Assembly: GCF_014534655.1 (NCBI RefSeq) | Contig: NZ_JACVVD010000023.1 | Coordinates: forward strand, 1 to 37,357 | Length of the DNA stretch: 37,357 nucleotides | Reading direction: 5' to 3' | From: Paenibacillus sedimenti | Lineage (GTDB): Bacteria > Bacillota > Bacilli > Paenibacillales > NBRC-103111 | Made by a program: the position numbers and the translations under genes | The notes under the pieces: model-generated | What the model was told of the DNA's origin: nothing | Database searches by the model: none | The model's input: only the letters and a program-made list of their open reading frames with translations | Shown: in pieces, positions 1 through 8,018 of the stretch | Layout: the number at the start of each line of letters is the position of its first letter | Position numbering within the stretch: the first letter of the stretch is position 1

Positions 1-557
1 AGAGACCGAGCTCATTCAATATCTAAGATGCACAACGTTAATTTAAGTAAAATTGCATAAATCCATGATTTAAAGCGTGCTCAGAAATCAGTTGTTAGAC
101 AGACTGACGTACGGATCTGTGAGGGCTTGCAGGCTCAACCTCAAATAGGTAGGCCTGCATTCTACTCGACTCGTTTGTTGACAATGATCAAGGTACTATT
201 AAATTATAAGACTGTAAATATTAATCATTAAAGGTTACATTTAAGATGTTGGAATTGAAGTCAAGAGGTGAGATAAGGATTGGAGAACAAGGTTTTTAAA
301 GTTAATGTTCTACTGAATTTTCTACTAGCACTTTTTCCCACACTTTAGATAAATTCAATTTTAGAATCTCATTGCGATTAAGCTAAAGGAGTACGATAGC
401 TTGAAACATCAGGAACGGCAGCCGACTTAATTGAACCGGCTGCCGTTTTTAAGCTATAGGGCAGATTAGTTCCAATATGTGTTAATATGGAGTTGTCAGC
501 GAGCAGACTTTAGTAAAGGGAAATTATGTACTTCGAGTGGGAATGGAGACTTATGGG
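1..557. other. Gene-free left end of window
   Basis: No convincing coding sequence was found in the first 557 bases on either strand. The stretch is AT-rich. It holds one hairpin (arms TGCAGGC at 128-134 and GCCTGCA at 153-159) and the first copy of the dispersed multi-hairpin repeat at 376-475. The left boundary may be arbitrary or a contig end. Confidence 0.5.
376..475 (+). repeat. Dispersed multi-hairpin repeat, copy A (terminator-like)
   Basis: A module TTAAGCTA...ACGATAG is followed by a strong GC hairpin (arms CGGCAGCCG at 416-424 and CGGCTGCCG at 437-445, then TTTTT) and by TTAAGCTA...GATTAGTT. The same order recurs near 1640, 7430 and, in part, near 8940 and 29740. The central hairpin with its T tract looks like an intrinsic terminator, but no gene ends just upstream. 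Confidence 0.6.
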
Positions 558-1580
558 ATGAGAATGTATACAGACCCTAAAGGCGAAGCTTACGAGCAGG
601 TAATAGATTTGGCGATTCGGAAGTCGGAATGTTTTGTGCTTGGGGAGAAAATATGGAATCCGGCTGATGTGGTACGGGGCAATTACACAAGCGTATTGGA
701 AGCGTTGGAACCCTACCTGGTGAAGACAATCGTAATTCAAGGCGATAATATGGATGAAGTTATACAGATAAGAAATACCTATCGCAGTCATGCCTTTTAT
801 ACCGCGGGAACCTACTATTTTTATAGATGCTGCGAAGAAAGCGGGAACCTACTGAAGCAAATGGCAAACCGCCTATCGGATTGGATTTATCCAAACCTGC
901 CGGAAGACTTGTGTTTCTTGAAAGAAGGTGGCGGAGACTACCTTTACTCCGTTGTGCATGAACATATGTATGGTATGGAAGTAACTGAGGAAGAAGCAAT
1001 CGAACTAATGGATCAGATTACAGGTCTTTTTTTGGAATTAAAGTCTCACAGTGACCTGGATTGTCTGCTGGATGATGCCATTAAGCACAAGACCGATTGG
1101 TTGTATATAAGCGGACATGGGCTGACTGAGCTCCCTGAGCGAATCCGGGAGCTTACAGAGCTGCGTGACCTAGAAATTTTTGAGCAGGATCTTTATCGTC
1201 TACCTGAAGGGCTATTCGAGTTAAGCAAGCTTGAACGTTTGAAAATCCTGACGGCTGATTTGGAGAGTATTCCCGCCTCTATAGCCAGGCTGAAGAACCT
1301 AAGAGAGCTTTGCATATATTGTGCGAGCTCGGATCGACCGACATCTGGGTGGCGGGCAAAGCCGAAGGAAGAGATCAGCCTAAACTGCATCCCACCGGAG
1401 ATTGGAGAGCTAGAGCAACTGGAGCAGCTTACGATTCAATACACATCGATCCATGAGCTACCGTTCGAGCTAGAGAAGCTGAAGAACTTGCGAATCTTGG
1501 ACTTAGGAATGTGTATGATCAATCATAAGCCTGATTTCCTCAATGGTATGAAGCAACTAAAATACATTAATGTGTCATAG
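558..1580 (+). CDS. Leucine-rich-repeat protein
   Basis: Predicted cytoplasmic protein of about 340 residues. The N-terminal half (about 1-180) is an unrecognised domain. The C-terminal half carries degenerate leucine-rich repeats of the LxxLPxxIxxLxxLRxLxI type, visible as LTELPERIRELTELRDL, IPASIARLKNLREL, IPPEIGELEQLEQL and LPFELEKLKNLRIL. Such repeats usually form a protein-binding solenoid; the partner is unknown. There is no signal peptide or membrane segment. The start is uncertain. ATG 558 has GGAG at 545-548 with good spacing, but the frame is open to GTG 537 and ATG 543. A competing ATG at 526 with better SD spacing leads into another frame that stops after 11 codons, so a frameshift at the 5' end is possible. 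A terminator-like repeat follows at 1674-1705. Confidence 0.75.
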   Translation: MRMYTDPKGEAYEQVIDLAIRKSECFVLGEKIWNPADVVRGNYTSVLEALEPYLVKTIVIQGDNMDEVIQIRNTYRSHAFYTAGTYYFYRCCEESGNLLKQMANRLSDWIYPNLPEDLCFLKEGGGDYLYSVVHEHMYGMEVTEEEAIELMDQITGLFLELKSHSDLDCLLDDAIKHKTDWLYISGHGLTELPERIRELTELRDLEIFEQDLYRLPEGLFELSKLERLKILTADLESIPASIARLKNLRELCIYCASSDRPTSGWRAKPKEEISLNCIPPEIGELEQLEQLTIQYTSIHELPFELEKLKNLRILDLGMCMINHKPDFLNGMKQLKYINVS

Positions 1581-1635
1581 GATTCGTTATGGGAAATGAT
1601 TGAAATAGAACAGTAGCTTAAATAATGGGCAAATG

Positions 1636-1731
1636 CATTAAGCTACGGGTACGTTAGTTCATAAGCACGAAGAGACGGCAGCTGGTGAAGTGGCTGCCGT
1701 CTTCTCAATTAACTGGCAGGTTAGTATGAAA
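1636..1731 (+). repeat. Dispersed multi-hairpin repeat, copy B; terminator of the LRR gene
   Basis: Three stems in order: CTACGGGTACGTTAG (arms CTA-CG / CG-TTAG), a central hairpin with arms GACGGCAGC (1674-1682) and GCTGCCGTC (1693-1701) followed by a T-rich run, and AACTGGCAGGTTAG. It lies about 55 bases after the LRR gene and probably terminates it. The order matches copies A and C. Confidence 0.65.
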
Positions 1732-1819
1732 AAAGTTTTTCTTCATGGTCAGGTGTTATATGTTAATATTTGGGTGGGTCATTGATAAAAAGATTTCCAA
1801 TGAGGAGGAGAAGAGGTCA

Positions 1820-2248
1820 ATGTTGAAACGGATGCCATTTGAACGTCCAACCGAGCATTATGATGAACGGATCATTAAAATTGATGAACAAATTTGTGCA
1901 TTGTTGAAGCATCGGAAGGAACTTTCTGACAACAATCCTGGTTTTCCACCATTTGAGTATATCTCTCAATGGGCAGAAACTTTTGAACTCTACGAGGATT
2001 TTCTGAAAGCCTTTTTTGGAATTTTTAGCAGTGAAGAACATTTTAAACCAGTGGTTGAACCATCAGGATTTAGAAAACATATCTCAGTGCTAAAATCAGT
2101 TGAAGAAGGGGATTTCTTTTACACACTAAACTCAATAAGTAAGCGTCTAATCCGAATAAACCAAAACAATCCCCGTCAGCCTACAATGGTCAGCGGGGAT
2201 TTTATCTTTTTTAAGAGATCGGAAACAAATACGATTGAAGCACGATAA
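1820..2248 (+). CDS. Hypothetical protein, chorismate-mutase-like helix
   Basis: Small soluble protein of about 142 residues. Residues about 8-40 (YDERIIKIDEQICALLKHRK) resemble the first helix of AroQ-type chorismate mutases, where an IDxQIxxLLxxR pattern supplies active-site residues. The rest does not show the full fold, so enzymatic activity is not claimed. ATG 1820 is chosen because a strong GAGGAGGAGAAGAGG lies just upstream; the frame stays open to 1745, but that extension has no RBS. An intrinsic terminator hairpin (2169-2200) lies inside the last 80 bases of the frame. The native C-terminus may therefore end earlier, and the last roughly 25 residues may be read-through after a frameshift. 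Confidence 0.6.
   Translation: MLKRMPFERPTEHYDERIIKIDEQICALLKHRKELSDNNPGFPPFEYISQWAETFELYEDFLKAFFGIFSSEEHFKPVVEPSGFRKHISVLKSVEEGDFFYTLNSISKRLIRINQNNPRQPTMVSGDFIFFKRSETNTIEAR
2169..2205 (+). terminator. Intrinsic terminator inside the 3' end of the hypothetical gene
   Basis: Arms ATCCCCG (2169-2175) and CGGGGAT (2194-2200) are followed by TTTTATCTTTTTT. Its position inside the reading frame suggests the true gene end has been altered. Confidence 0.65.
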
Positions 2249-2316
2249 ACACCTCTTGATTTATGAGACGATCCGAACCTGCCGGATGAGTACGAATGCT
2301 GCTACTATAAGCTAAA

Positions 2317-2534
2317 TATCGGCAAACTCAAGACGACACCGTCTGTCTGACCACATAGGAAAGTCTAATTTCGCTAATGCATTAAAGCGAGATGGACTTT
2401 CCTATTGGCGAATAAACCTTCCTTTGAACGCGGTCGCTCATCTTCGAAAAGACCTCGATAGAGGTTTATCTCACAAGCCTCGGGCATACATATTCTCGAA
2501 GAGCAAGTAAACCGAGGAAGCAGGAGTGACGTCA
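2317..2534 (+). promoter_or_regulatory. Leader of the first GMC gene, duplicated with the gene and carrying an extra hairpin
   Basis: The motif AAATATCGGCAAACTCAAGA here recurs with one mismatch at about 5293-5312, ahead of the second GMC gene. The segment just before the start (cctcgg-catacat, then GGAG) also recurs. Between these shared blocks this leader carries about 130 extra bases that include an inverted repeat (ATAGGAAAGTC 2355-2365, GACTTTCCTAT 2395-2405). The duplication therefore included the promoter region, and the two leaders have since diverged by insertion or deletion. Confidence 0.5.
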
Positions 2535-4343
2535 ATGAAAATATGGATCGCTCGCGACAAGGATACGCTCAGAAGCATTGCCGAAGAGCATCATATTCCG
2601 GCCGAACATCTTATCGCTCTTAATCCGCATATCCACGAGCCGGACCGGCCCATCGCCGGGTATACGGTCCGTTTGCCGTCTTCGACGGGATCCGCCACGT
2701 CGACACCGGATTCAGCCGCATTCATACCGGAATCTGGCCCCACGGCATCAAGCCCCGCACGAATGGCGCCGGAGTCCGCCGGCCCGGCCCCCGGTTCCGT
2801 GCAAACCGTGCCGGAATCCGCCGAGCTGGCACCGGAAGCCGTTCCATCCGTACCGACTACCGCCGGCCTTCCGACTTGCCCTTCGGACCCGGTACCGCCA
2901 CTCTATAATTGGTTCCCGCTCACGCCGCTCTCCGAAATGGCGGACCGGGAATACGACGTCCTGATCGTCGGCACCGGCGCAGGGGGCGGCGCGGCTCTCT
3001 GGCGGTTCTGCGAACGTTGGAGAGAGCAAAATCTGCGCATCGGCATCATCGACCGCGGCGACCTGCTCCTGCCGACGCACGCCCGCAACCTGCCGATGAT
3101 GACGACCGAGAGGCTTACGCGGTACTTCGTTACGGTTTCAAGGCCGCTGCCGGGGGCGGGTACGGATTACCCGGGGGCGAGACAGCTTTTTACTTTTGGC
3201 GGAAGGACGTTGTTTTGGTACGCGTTCGCCATCCGGATGAACTTCGCCTTGCTGCCGGAATGGCCGGTTCCCCTCCATGAAATGGAGAGCTACTACAACA
3301 TCGCCGAACAGGAGATGAACGTGACCAGAGCGTTTACCGAGGATGCGACGTTTACGGAAATTTTGCTCAACCGGCTTTGGGAAAACGGCTTTTCGGGCGC
3401 GGGACATATTCCACTGGCGGCCGATCTGGTGCCGAGCGTTTACGGACAGATTCATACCGACGTCTTCACCAGTTCAATCTCATTTCTGTCCAGGGCGCTT
3501 AATATCCGGCCGTTCGATCTGGCGGTGAACGCGCGCGCCGTGGAAATCAAGCACGAGGGAGGGAAAGTGACCGGCGTTCAAGTGATGACCCCGGATCGAA
3601 CAGCCTACACCCTCAAAGCGAAAACCGTGGTACTCTCGGCAAGTACCTTCGAGACTCCGCGGCTGCTGCTGCATTCGGGCATTCGCAATCCGGCACTCGG
3701 CCATTACCTGATGAATCATACTTTCGTTCAGGCGACGGGAATCATCGGGCGGGCGAAGTTCCCGTTTCCGCTCGGGACGCTTGGCATTATGGTCCCTTCG
3801 AATCTTCAACGGCCCTATCTGCTGCTGATGGCCGGACCGGGCAACTTTTACTGGTATCAGCCGACCGAAGTAAGGCCGTTTGCCGTGGAAGAATCGGTGC
3901 TGTTTTTCGGCTACGGCCAGGTGTCTCCCCGGTACGAGAACCGGATCACGCTGAACCCTTTCCGAAAAGACGCTTACGGTGTGCCGGAAGTCGAAGTGCA
4001 CTTCTCTTTCAGCCCCGAAGAGCAGAGGATCATCGGCCAAATCGCGGAGGGCATCAGGCGGGTGTCGGAAATCACAGGCATCCGGCTGACTCCCCTTAAT
4101 GAGCGGCCGACCATATGCCTGACGCCTGCGGGAGATCTGCACCATGATTCCGGTACGTGCCGGATAGGGAATGACCCGCTTACGTCGGCCGCAGACCAAT
4201 ACGGCGAAATTCGCGGCGTCACCGGGCTGTTTGTCGCGGACAACAGCGCTTTGCCCTTCATCGGTGCGGAAAATCCGACCCTGACGACCGTGGCGCTGGC
4301 GATCCGCACGGCGGATTATATCGCCCGTACACGGGGACGGTAG
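2535..4343 (+). CDS. LysM–GMC family FAD-dependent oxidoreductase (copy 1)
   Basis: Flavoprotein of about 602 residues. Residues 1-48 form a LysM-like domain (MKIWIARDKDTLRSIAEEHH...). Residues about 50-118 are a Pro/Ser/Ala-rich linker. The GMC body starts with the Rossmann FAD motif DVLIVGTGAGGGAALWR (about 141) and ends with HHDSGTCRIG (about 537) and ENPTLTTVALAIRTADYI, which hold the usual GMC catalytic His and Asn. The family oxidises alcohols or sugars with FAD; the substrate is unknown. There is no signal peptide. LysM proteins without signal peptides in spore formers (SafA type) often sit in the spore coat, so a coat location is a reasonable inference. ATG 2535 is preferred to GTG 2526 because CAGGAG lies 8 bases upstream. 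The gene is more GC-rich than its neighbours and is a tandem paralogue of 5391-7046, differing mainly by the linker. Confidence 0.88.
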   Translation: MKIWIARDKDTLRSIAEEHHIPAEHLIALNPHIHEPDRPIAGYTVRLPSSTGSATSTPDSAAFIPESGPTASSPARMAPESAGPAPGSVQTVPESAELAPEAVPSVPTTAGLPTCPSDPVPPLYNWFPLTPLSEMADREYDVLIVGTGAGGGAALWRFCERWREQNLRIGIIDRGDLLLPTHARNLPMMTTERLTRYFVTVSRPLPGAGTDYPGARQLFTFGGRTLFWYAFAIRMNFALLPEWPVPLHEMESYYNIAEQEMNVTRAFTEDATFTEILLNRLWENGFSGAGHIPLAADLVPSVYGQIHTDVFTSSISFLSRALNIRPFDLAVNARAVEIKHEGGKVTGVQVMTPDRTAYTLKAKTVVLSASTFETPRLLLHSGIRNPALGHYLMNHTFVQATGIIGRAKFPFPLGTLGIMVPSNLQRPYLLLMAGPGNFYWYQPTEVRPFAVEESVLFFGYGQVSPRYENRITLNPFRKDAYGVPEVEVHFSFSPEEQRIIGQIAEGIRRVSEITGIRLTPLNERPTICLTPAGDLHHDSGTCRIGNDPLTSAADQYGEIRGVTGLFVADNSALPFIGAENPTLTTVALAIRTADYIARTRGR

Positions 4344-4369
4344 GATTCCGGCCAGCTCCTCTGACAACG

Positions 4370-4396
4370 AAAGGTCCTATTTGGGGCCTTTTTTTG
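4370..4396 (+). terminator. Intrinsic terminator of GMC copy 1
   Basis: Arms AAAGGTCC and GGGCCTTT (one G-U pair) around TATTTG, followed by a T run, 26 bases after the stop codon. Confidence 0.75.
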
Positions 4397-4569
4397 TATC
4401 TACCGGGGTCCCCGAAAAGTAATCGGATTAAGCTTCGTAGGTTCACGTCATTTTTTGGGGATAATGGCATCCTCGCAATCTATCAAAAATAAACGCTAGA
4501 AATATGCTTCTGGATGATAGCGACTCTCTTTAAAGATGAATATTTTGATGTTAAAGGAGTTGAGCATAT

Positions 4570-4772
4570 TTGGCTAACGACGCGAGTGGCTGGATATTCG
4601 GGGATATAGTCAGGAAAAACTCTCACAGTTATCAGGAGTGAGCCGGAATACAGTGAGCACACTTTGTTCAAACACCGAATATGTGCCGAGCGGAAGTATC
4701 ATGCAGAAAATATTGAAGGCCCTTCGGGAAGTGGATCCTTCCGTCAGGGCCGATCAATTTTGGGATTTGTAA
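4570..4772 (+). pseudogene. XRE-family regulator, frameshifted near the start
   Basis: Read from about 4580 in the frame ending at TAA 4770-4772, the protein runs REWLDIRGYSQEKLSQLSG, VSRNTVSTL and ends KALREVDPSVRADQFWDL. This is a typical small Cro/CI helix-turn-helix protein of about 65 residues. The likely start is TTG 4570, with AAAGGAG at 4553-4559, but that start is in another frame; one missing base near 4577-4580 would join them. It is either a dead regulator or a sequencing error. A local role for the flanking GMC genes is conceivable but unsupported. Confidence 0.6.
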
Positions 4773-4776
4773 ACGC

Positions 4777-4856
4777 CGGGTATACAAGAGGCAAGAGACG
4801 AGATGTCGAAGCGTCGCCTCCGCATGCTTGCTTCACGCGACGCTTTATGATACCCG
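4777..4856. repeat. Nested long hairpin after the XRE remnant
   Basis: The outer arms are CGGGTAT (4777-4783) and ATACCCG (4850-4856). The inner arms are AAGCGTCGC (4809-4817) and GCGACGCTT (4837-4845), a perfect 9-bp pair. There is no T tract, so a simple intrinsic terminator is unlikely. Confidence 0.55.
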
Positions 4857-4995
4857 TATACATTACCATTATTCCGGCTGTTTTCTTTTATGCTTCGTGC
4901 TGCAAGTATGATTAGAATCGGCGCAGATCTTTTTACCAAAGTGAGCTCAAGCGCTGCAAAATAAGATCAAAACCGCTTGCCTTTCTTTATCTATT

Positions 4996-5247
4996 TTAGG
5001 GAATGGGACCAATAAAAGCTGCTATTCGATCTAATGCTTCTTGTACGGTTGTCGGATCAGGATCAACCCAATCTGCTGGATTCGCAGGAGTGTAAGAGAT
5101 CGGTAGAGTAATAAAGCGAATCCCGTCTCCCCAAGTGTAGTAAACATTCTGAAAAGTCAAGAGAAATACCGATATAAACATGGTCAAATACGTCAACGAC
5201 TCTGCTGGAGCTAGCGGCGTAGCAAAGGTTGGTAGATTTAAGAACAT
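4996..5247 (-). CDS. Small hypothetical protein with TTVQEALDRIAA tail
   Basis: Possible protein of 83 residues on the reverse strand. The C-terminus (ADWVDPDPTTVQEALDRIAA) resembles tails I associate with short proteins and phage-like proteins of Bacillales, where a predicted helix follows a Pro/Asp-rich turn. The N-terminal part is hydrophobic and unlike anything I recognise. No good RBS precedes the ATG, so the true start or an upstream part may be missing. Function unknown. It lies between the two GMC genes on the opposite strand. Confidence 0.35.
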   Translation of the reverse strand: MFLNLPTFATPLAPAESLTYLTMFISVFLLTFQNVYYTWGDGIRFITLPISYTPANPADWVDPDPTTVQEALDRIAAFIGPIP

Positions 5248-5390
5248 AAGCTAATCTCACTCTGCCTCTGGGCGAGTTTATTAAACAATAAGCAAAATAT
5301 CGGTAAACTCAAGAAAGCTTGTCTATCTCATAAGTCCTCGGCATACATATGCTTATAGATTGCTAAATAGAGGAAATGGGAGTGACGCCA

Positions 5391-7046
5391 ATGAAAATCT
5401 GGATCGCTCGAGAATGGGACACGCTAAGAAGCATCGCTAATGAGCATCATATTCCGACAGAAGATCTCCTTGCTCTTAATCCGCACATCCATGGACCGGA
5501 TCAGCGCATCGCCGGTTATCCCGTCCGATTGCCAACTACACAGAAATACAGCCGGCCCCAAACGAGTTTCGCGAACCTACCGATTTGTCCGACGGACCCC
5601 GTAACGCCCCTCTATCATTGGTTTCCGCTTACTCCGCTAGAGGAAATGGCTAATCGGGAATACGATGTCCTGATCGTCGGCACCGGCGCCGGAGGCGGTG
5701 CCGCTCTCTGGCGGTTGTGCGAGCGCTTTAGAGGGCAAAATTTACGCATCGGCATCATTGACCGCGGCGACCTGCTGCTGCCGACGCACGCTCGCAACCT
5801 GCCGATGATGACGACGGAGAGGATTACTCGATATTTCCATACGGTATCAAGGCCGCTTCCGGGGGCCGGCCCGGACTATCCGGGGGCCAGACAGCTTTTC
5901 GCTTTCGGTGGAAGGACGTTGTTCTGGTACGCGTTTGCGATCCGGATGAACTTCGCTCTGCTGCCGGATTGGCCGATCCCCCTTGACGAGATGGAGAGCT
6001 TCTATAACATCGCTGAACAGCACATGAATGTCACCAGAGCGGAGGACGCAAGCTTTACGGAAGTATTGCTGAACCGGCTTTGGGAACACGGCTTTTCGGG
6101 CGCAGGCCATATACCGCTGGCGACTGATACTTTGCCGAGCGTATTCGGGCGAATTCACACCGATATATTCAATAGTTCGGTATCTTTTCTCTCCACTGCG
6201 CTTAATATCAGGCCATTCGATGCGGCAGTGAATGCCCGTGCCGTGGAAATCATGCACGAGGAAGGAAAGGTAACCGGTGTAAAAGTGATGACTCCGGATA
6301 AATCCGCTTACACGCTCCAGGCGAAAACCGTCGTTTTGTCGGCGAGCACGTTCGAGACCCCGCGGCTGCTGCTTCATTCGGGCATTCATCATCCGGCGCT
6401 AGGCCATTACCTCATGAATCACTCCTTCGTACAGGCGACAGGAACGATCAGCACCGAACAATTTCATTTTCCGATGGGGACGCTTGGTATTATTGTTCCT
6501 TCTGCTATCCAAAGGCCCTATCAGCTGCTTATGGCCGGACCGGCCACCTTTTACTGGGTTCATACTACAGAAATAAGGCCGTTCGCTTTGGAAGAATCGG
6601 TGCTGTTTTTCGGTTACGGACAGGTGAATCCCCGGTACGAAAATCGGATCACCCTGGATCCATTCAAAAAAGATGCGTACGGCGTTCCGGAAGTCGAAGT
6701 GCAATATTCCTTTAGTCCGGAAGAGAAGGCGGTCATCGGGCAATTGGCAGAAGGCATCGAGCGGGTTGCATCGGCAACCGGAATACGCCTGACTTCCCAG
6801 AACGGCAGACCGCCGGTCTGCTTGACGCCTGCGGGGGACCTGCATCATGATTCGGGAACGTGCCGGATCGGGAATGACCCGAGCACTTCGGTGGCCGATC
6901 AGTACGGTCAAGTCCGCGGCGTCTCAGGACTGTTCGTGGCCGATAACAGCGCTTTGCCTTACATCGGAGCCGAAAATCCGACGTTAACGACAATAGCGCT
7001 AGCGATCCGAACCGCGGATTATATTGGTCGGACATGGAGTGGCTAG
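5391..7046 (+). CDS. LysM–GMC family FAD-dependent oxidoreductase (copy 2)
   Basis: Flavoprotein of about 551 residues, a close paralogue of the upstream copy. It has an N-terminal LysM-like domain (residues 1-48, MKIWIAREWDTLRSIANEHH...), a short linker of about 20 residues, the FAD motif DVLIVGTGAGGGAALWR near residue 92, and the GMC C-terminal motifs HHDSGTCRIG and ENPTLTTIALAIRTADYI. It lacks the roughly 50-residue Pro/Ser-rich spacer of copy 1. ATG 5391 is chosen because GGGAG lies just upstream and its N-terminus matches copy 1; ATG 5376 has an SD that is too close. No signal peptide. The end abuts a truncated resolvase gene on the other strand, whose open frame runs 48 bases into this gene. 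Confidence 0.88.
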   Translation: MKIWIAREWDTLRSIANEHHIPTEDLLALNPHIHGPDQRIAGYPVRLPTTQKYSRPQTSFANLPICPTDPVTPLYHWFPLTPLEEMANREYDVLIVGTGAGGGAALWRLCERFRGQNLRIGIIDRGDLLLPTHARNLPMMTTERITRYFHTVSRPLPGAGPDYPGARQLFAFGGRTLFWYAFAIRMNFALLPDWPIPLDEMESFYNIAEQHMNVTRAEDASFTEVLLNRLWEHGFSGAGHIPLATDTLPSVFGRIHTDIFNSSVSFLSTALNIRPFDAAVNARAVEIMHEEGKVTGVKVMTPDKSAYTLQAKTVVLSASTFETPRLLLHSGIHHPALGHYLMNHSFVQATGTISTEQFHFPMGTLGIIVPSAIQRPYQLLMAGPATFYWVHTTEIRPFALEESVLFFGYGQVNPRYENRITLDPFKKDAYGVPEVEVQYSFSPEEKAVIGQLAEGIERVASATGIRLTSQNGRPPVCLTPAGDLHHDSGTCRIGNDPSTSVADQYGQVRGVSGLFVADNSALPYIGAENPTLTTIALAIRTADYIGRTWSG

Positions 7047-7253
7047 GGGATTCTTTTTTGAGTAGTAACAGGATAGATAGCTCTTGCCTTCACGTAGGTA
7101 CTCTAGACAGCGGCTCAGCTGTGGTCGGTCAGTCTTTTTGCCGGTCATTTTCTCTTGATATACTTTCTTGCATCCTGCATCTTGGAGCGCATCCAGTTGT
7201 AAATCCAATGTTTGCTCTTCAGTGGACACCCGTACATATCTGATTTTAGCCAT
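6999..7253 (-). pseudogene. Truncated small serine recombinase (resolvase)
   Basis: Begins YVRVSTEEQTLDLQLDALQD and continues QEKMTGKKTDRPQLSRCLEY, the N-terminal catalytic part of a Tn3-type resolvase/invertase, with the nucleophilic Ser in RVST. Homology stops after LREG near 7078. The frame then runs into unrelated residues and overlaps the end of the GMC gene, so the rest of the catalytic domain and the C-terminal DNA-binding HTH are lost. ATG 7253 has a good AAGGAGAG, so the 5' end is intact. This is probably a relic of a transposon or plasmid insertion whose right-hand junction is next to the GMC gene. Confidence 0.8.
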
Positions 7254-7429
7254 GTCCGGAAACTCTCCTTAGTCTAATGAAGACACATATTTTTATTGTT
7301 AGTGATATTTATATTTATATTTTAGGGGACCTGATTGATACTAATCTTCAAAAAAATATAGATACACTAGGACTGATACTAGTATGCATTTTTGGCTATA
7401 AAATCTTTAAATTGGTTCCTAGGGAAGGT

Positions 7430-7516
7430 TAAGGGACGGGTACGATAGCACAATAACAACAGGCTGCAGACATTATCGGCAGCCTATTCAGCTAACTGGC
7501 AGGTTAGTGACAATGG
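7430..7516 (+). repeat. Dispersed multi-hairpin repeat, copy C
   Basis: GGGACGGGTACGATAG is followed by a central hairpin (AGGCTGC 7461-7467, GCAGCCT 7479-7485) and then GCTAACTGGCAGGTTAG, whose arms CTAAC/GTTAG pair. It has the same three-part order as copies A and B, and the right-hand module is nearly identical to copy B. Confidence 0.6.
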
Positions 7517-7517
7517 T

Positions 7518-7550
7518 GATCGGGCTTCCGATATTTTTGGAAGCCCGATC
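7518..7550 (-). terminator. Hairpin terminator of the first HxlR gene
   Basis: Perfect 12-bp arms GATCGGGCTTCC (7518-7529) and GGAAGCCCGATC (7539-7550) with an AT-rich loop, 13 bases beyond the stop of the reverse-strand HxlR gene. There is no long T run. Confidence 0.6.
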
Positions 7551-7562
7551 TTAGAGGTGATG

Positions 7563-7886
7563 TCAATCGTACCATTTTTCACCCCACTGGTACATGAAGT
7601 CAAGCATTGGAACCAGTGATTTACCTTTCTCAGTTAGGGTATATTCGACTTTTGGCGGCATGACATTATATTGTTCTCTATGGATAATTCCATCTCCCTC
7701 CAATTCCTTTAACTGTTGGCTAAGAGTTTTATGTGCAATTGGCGGTAAGTATTCTTTTATTTTCCCATATCTGATCACTTCTTCTTTTACTATGAAAAAC
7801 AATATAGCCCATTTCCACTTTCCACTAATCACAGACAGCGTGTAAAAAATGGGACAGTTAACTTTTTCGTTATTACAATTGTCCAT
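7563..7886 (-). CDS. HxlR/YodB-family transcriptional regulator
   Basis: Winged-helix protein of 107 residues. HxlR hallmarks are visible: CPIFYTLSVISGKWKWAILF, KTLSQQLKELEGDGIIHREQ (recognition region) and PKVEYTLTEKGKSLVPML. Cysteines lie near residues 4 and 11; in YodB-type members an N-terminal Cys senses quinones or diamide, but that role is not shown here. The start has AAAGGAGCG upstream. It is divergent from the NmrA-type gene at 8019 with a 132-bp gap, the usual arrangement for a repressor and its target. The gap contains GTGCGTACT (7931-7939), also found at the second HxlR promoter in this window. Confidence 0.88.
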   Translation of the reverse strand: MDNCNNEKVNCPIFYTLSVISGKWKWAILFFIVKEEVIRYGKIKEYLPPIAHKTLSQQLKELEGDGIIHREQYNVMPPKVEYTLTEKGKSLVPMLDFMYQWGEKWYD

Positions 7887-7930
7887 AATTCGCTCCTTTA
7901 CTAACTTTTTGTTTAGAATATAACAATATT

Positions 7931-7939
7931 GTGCGTACT
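7931..7939 (+). promoter_or_regulatory. Candidate HxlR half-site
   Basis: GTGCGTACT lies between the divergent HxlR and NmrA-type genes. Its reverse complement AGTACGCAC occurs at 14553-14561, in the other divergent HxlR promoter region. The shared nonamer at two related promoters suggests an operator half-site. No binding data. Confidence 0.35.
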
Positions 7940-8018
7940 ATATAATTTTACAACAAAAAGTTATACTCTGCTTAACATCAAGAAGGGCTGCGAAAAATGT
8001 TAAGGGAGAAGATTAATT

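Larger units (their letters stand above)
7254..7562. other. AT-rich spacer upstream of the resolvase relic, with repeat copy C
   Basis: No gene was seen. The part next to the resolvase start (7280-7400) contains short repeats such as GATACTAAT / GATACTAGT and could be a decayed res site, which is speculative. The remainder holds repeat copy C and the HxlR terminator. Confidence 0.4.

Noticed and set aside
2578..4309. Long open frames on both strands inside the first GMC gene
   Set aside because: They result from the high GC and low stop frequency of that gene; none has an RBS or a recognisable domain.
5179..5253. A 24-codon forward frame (MVKYVNDSAGASGVAKVG...)
   Set aside because: No RBS, and it overlaps a more plausible reverse-strand frame.
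7078..7253. The resolvase relic as the recombinase of a skin-like sigK system
   Set aside because: It is a small Tn3-type resolvase N-terminus, not a large serine recombinase like SpoIVCA, and it is truncated.
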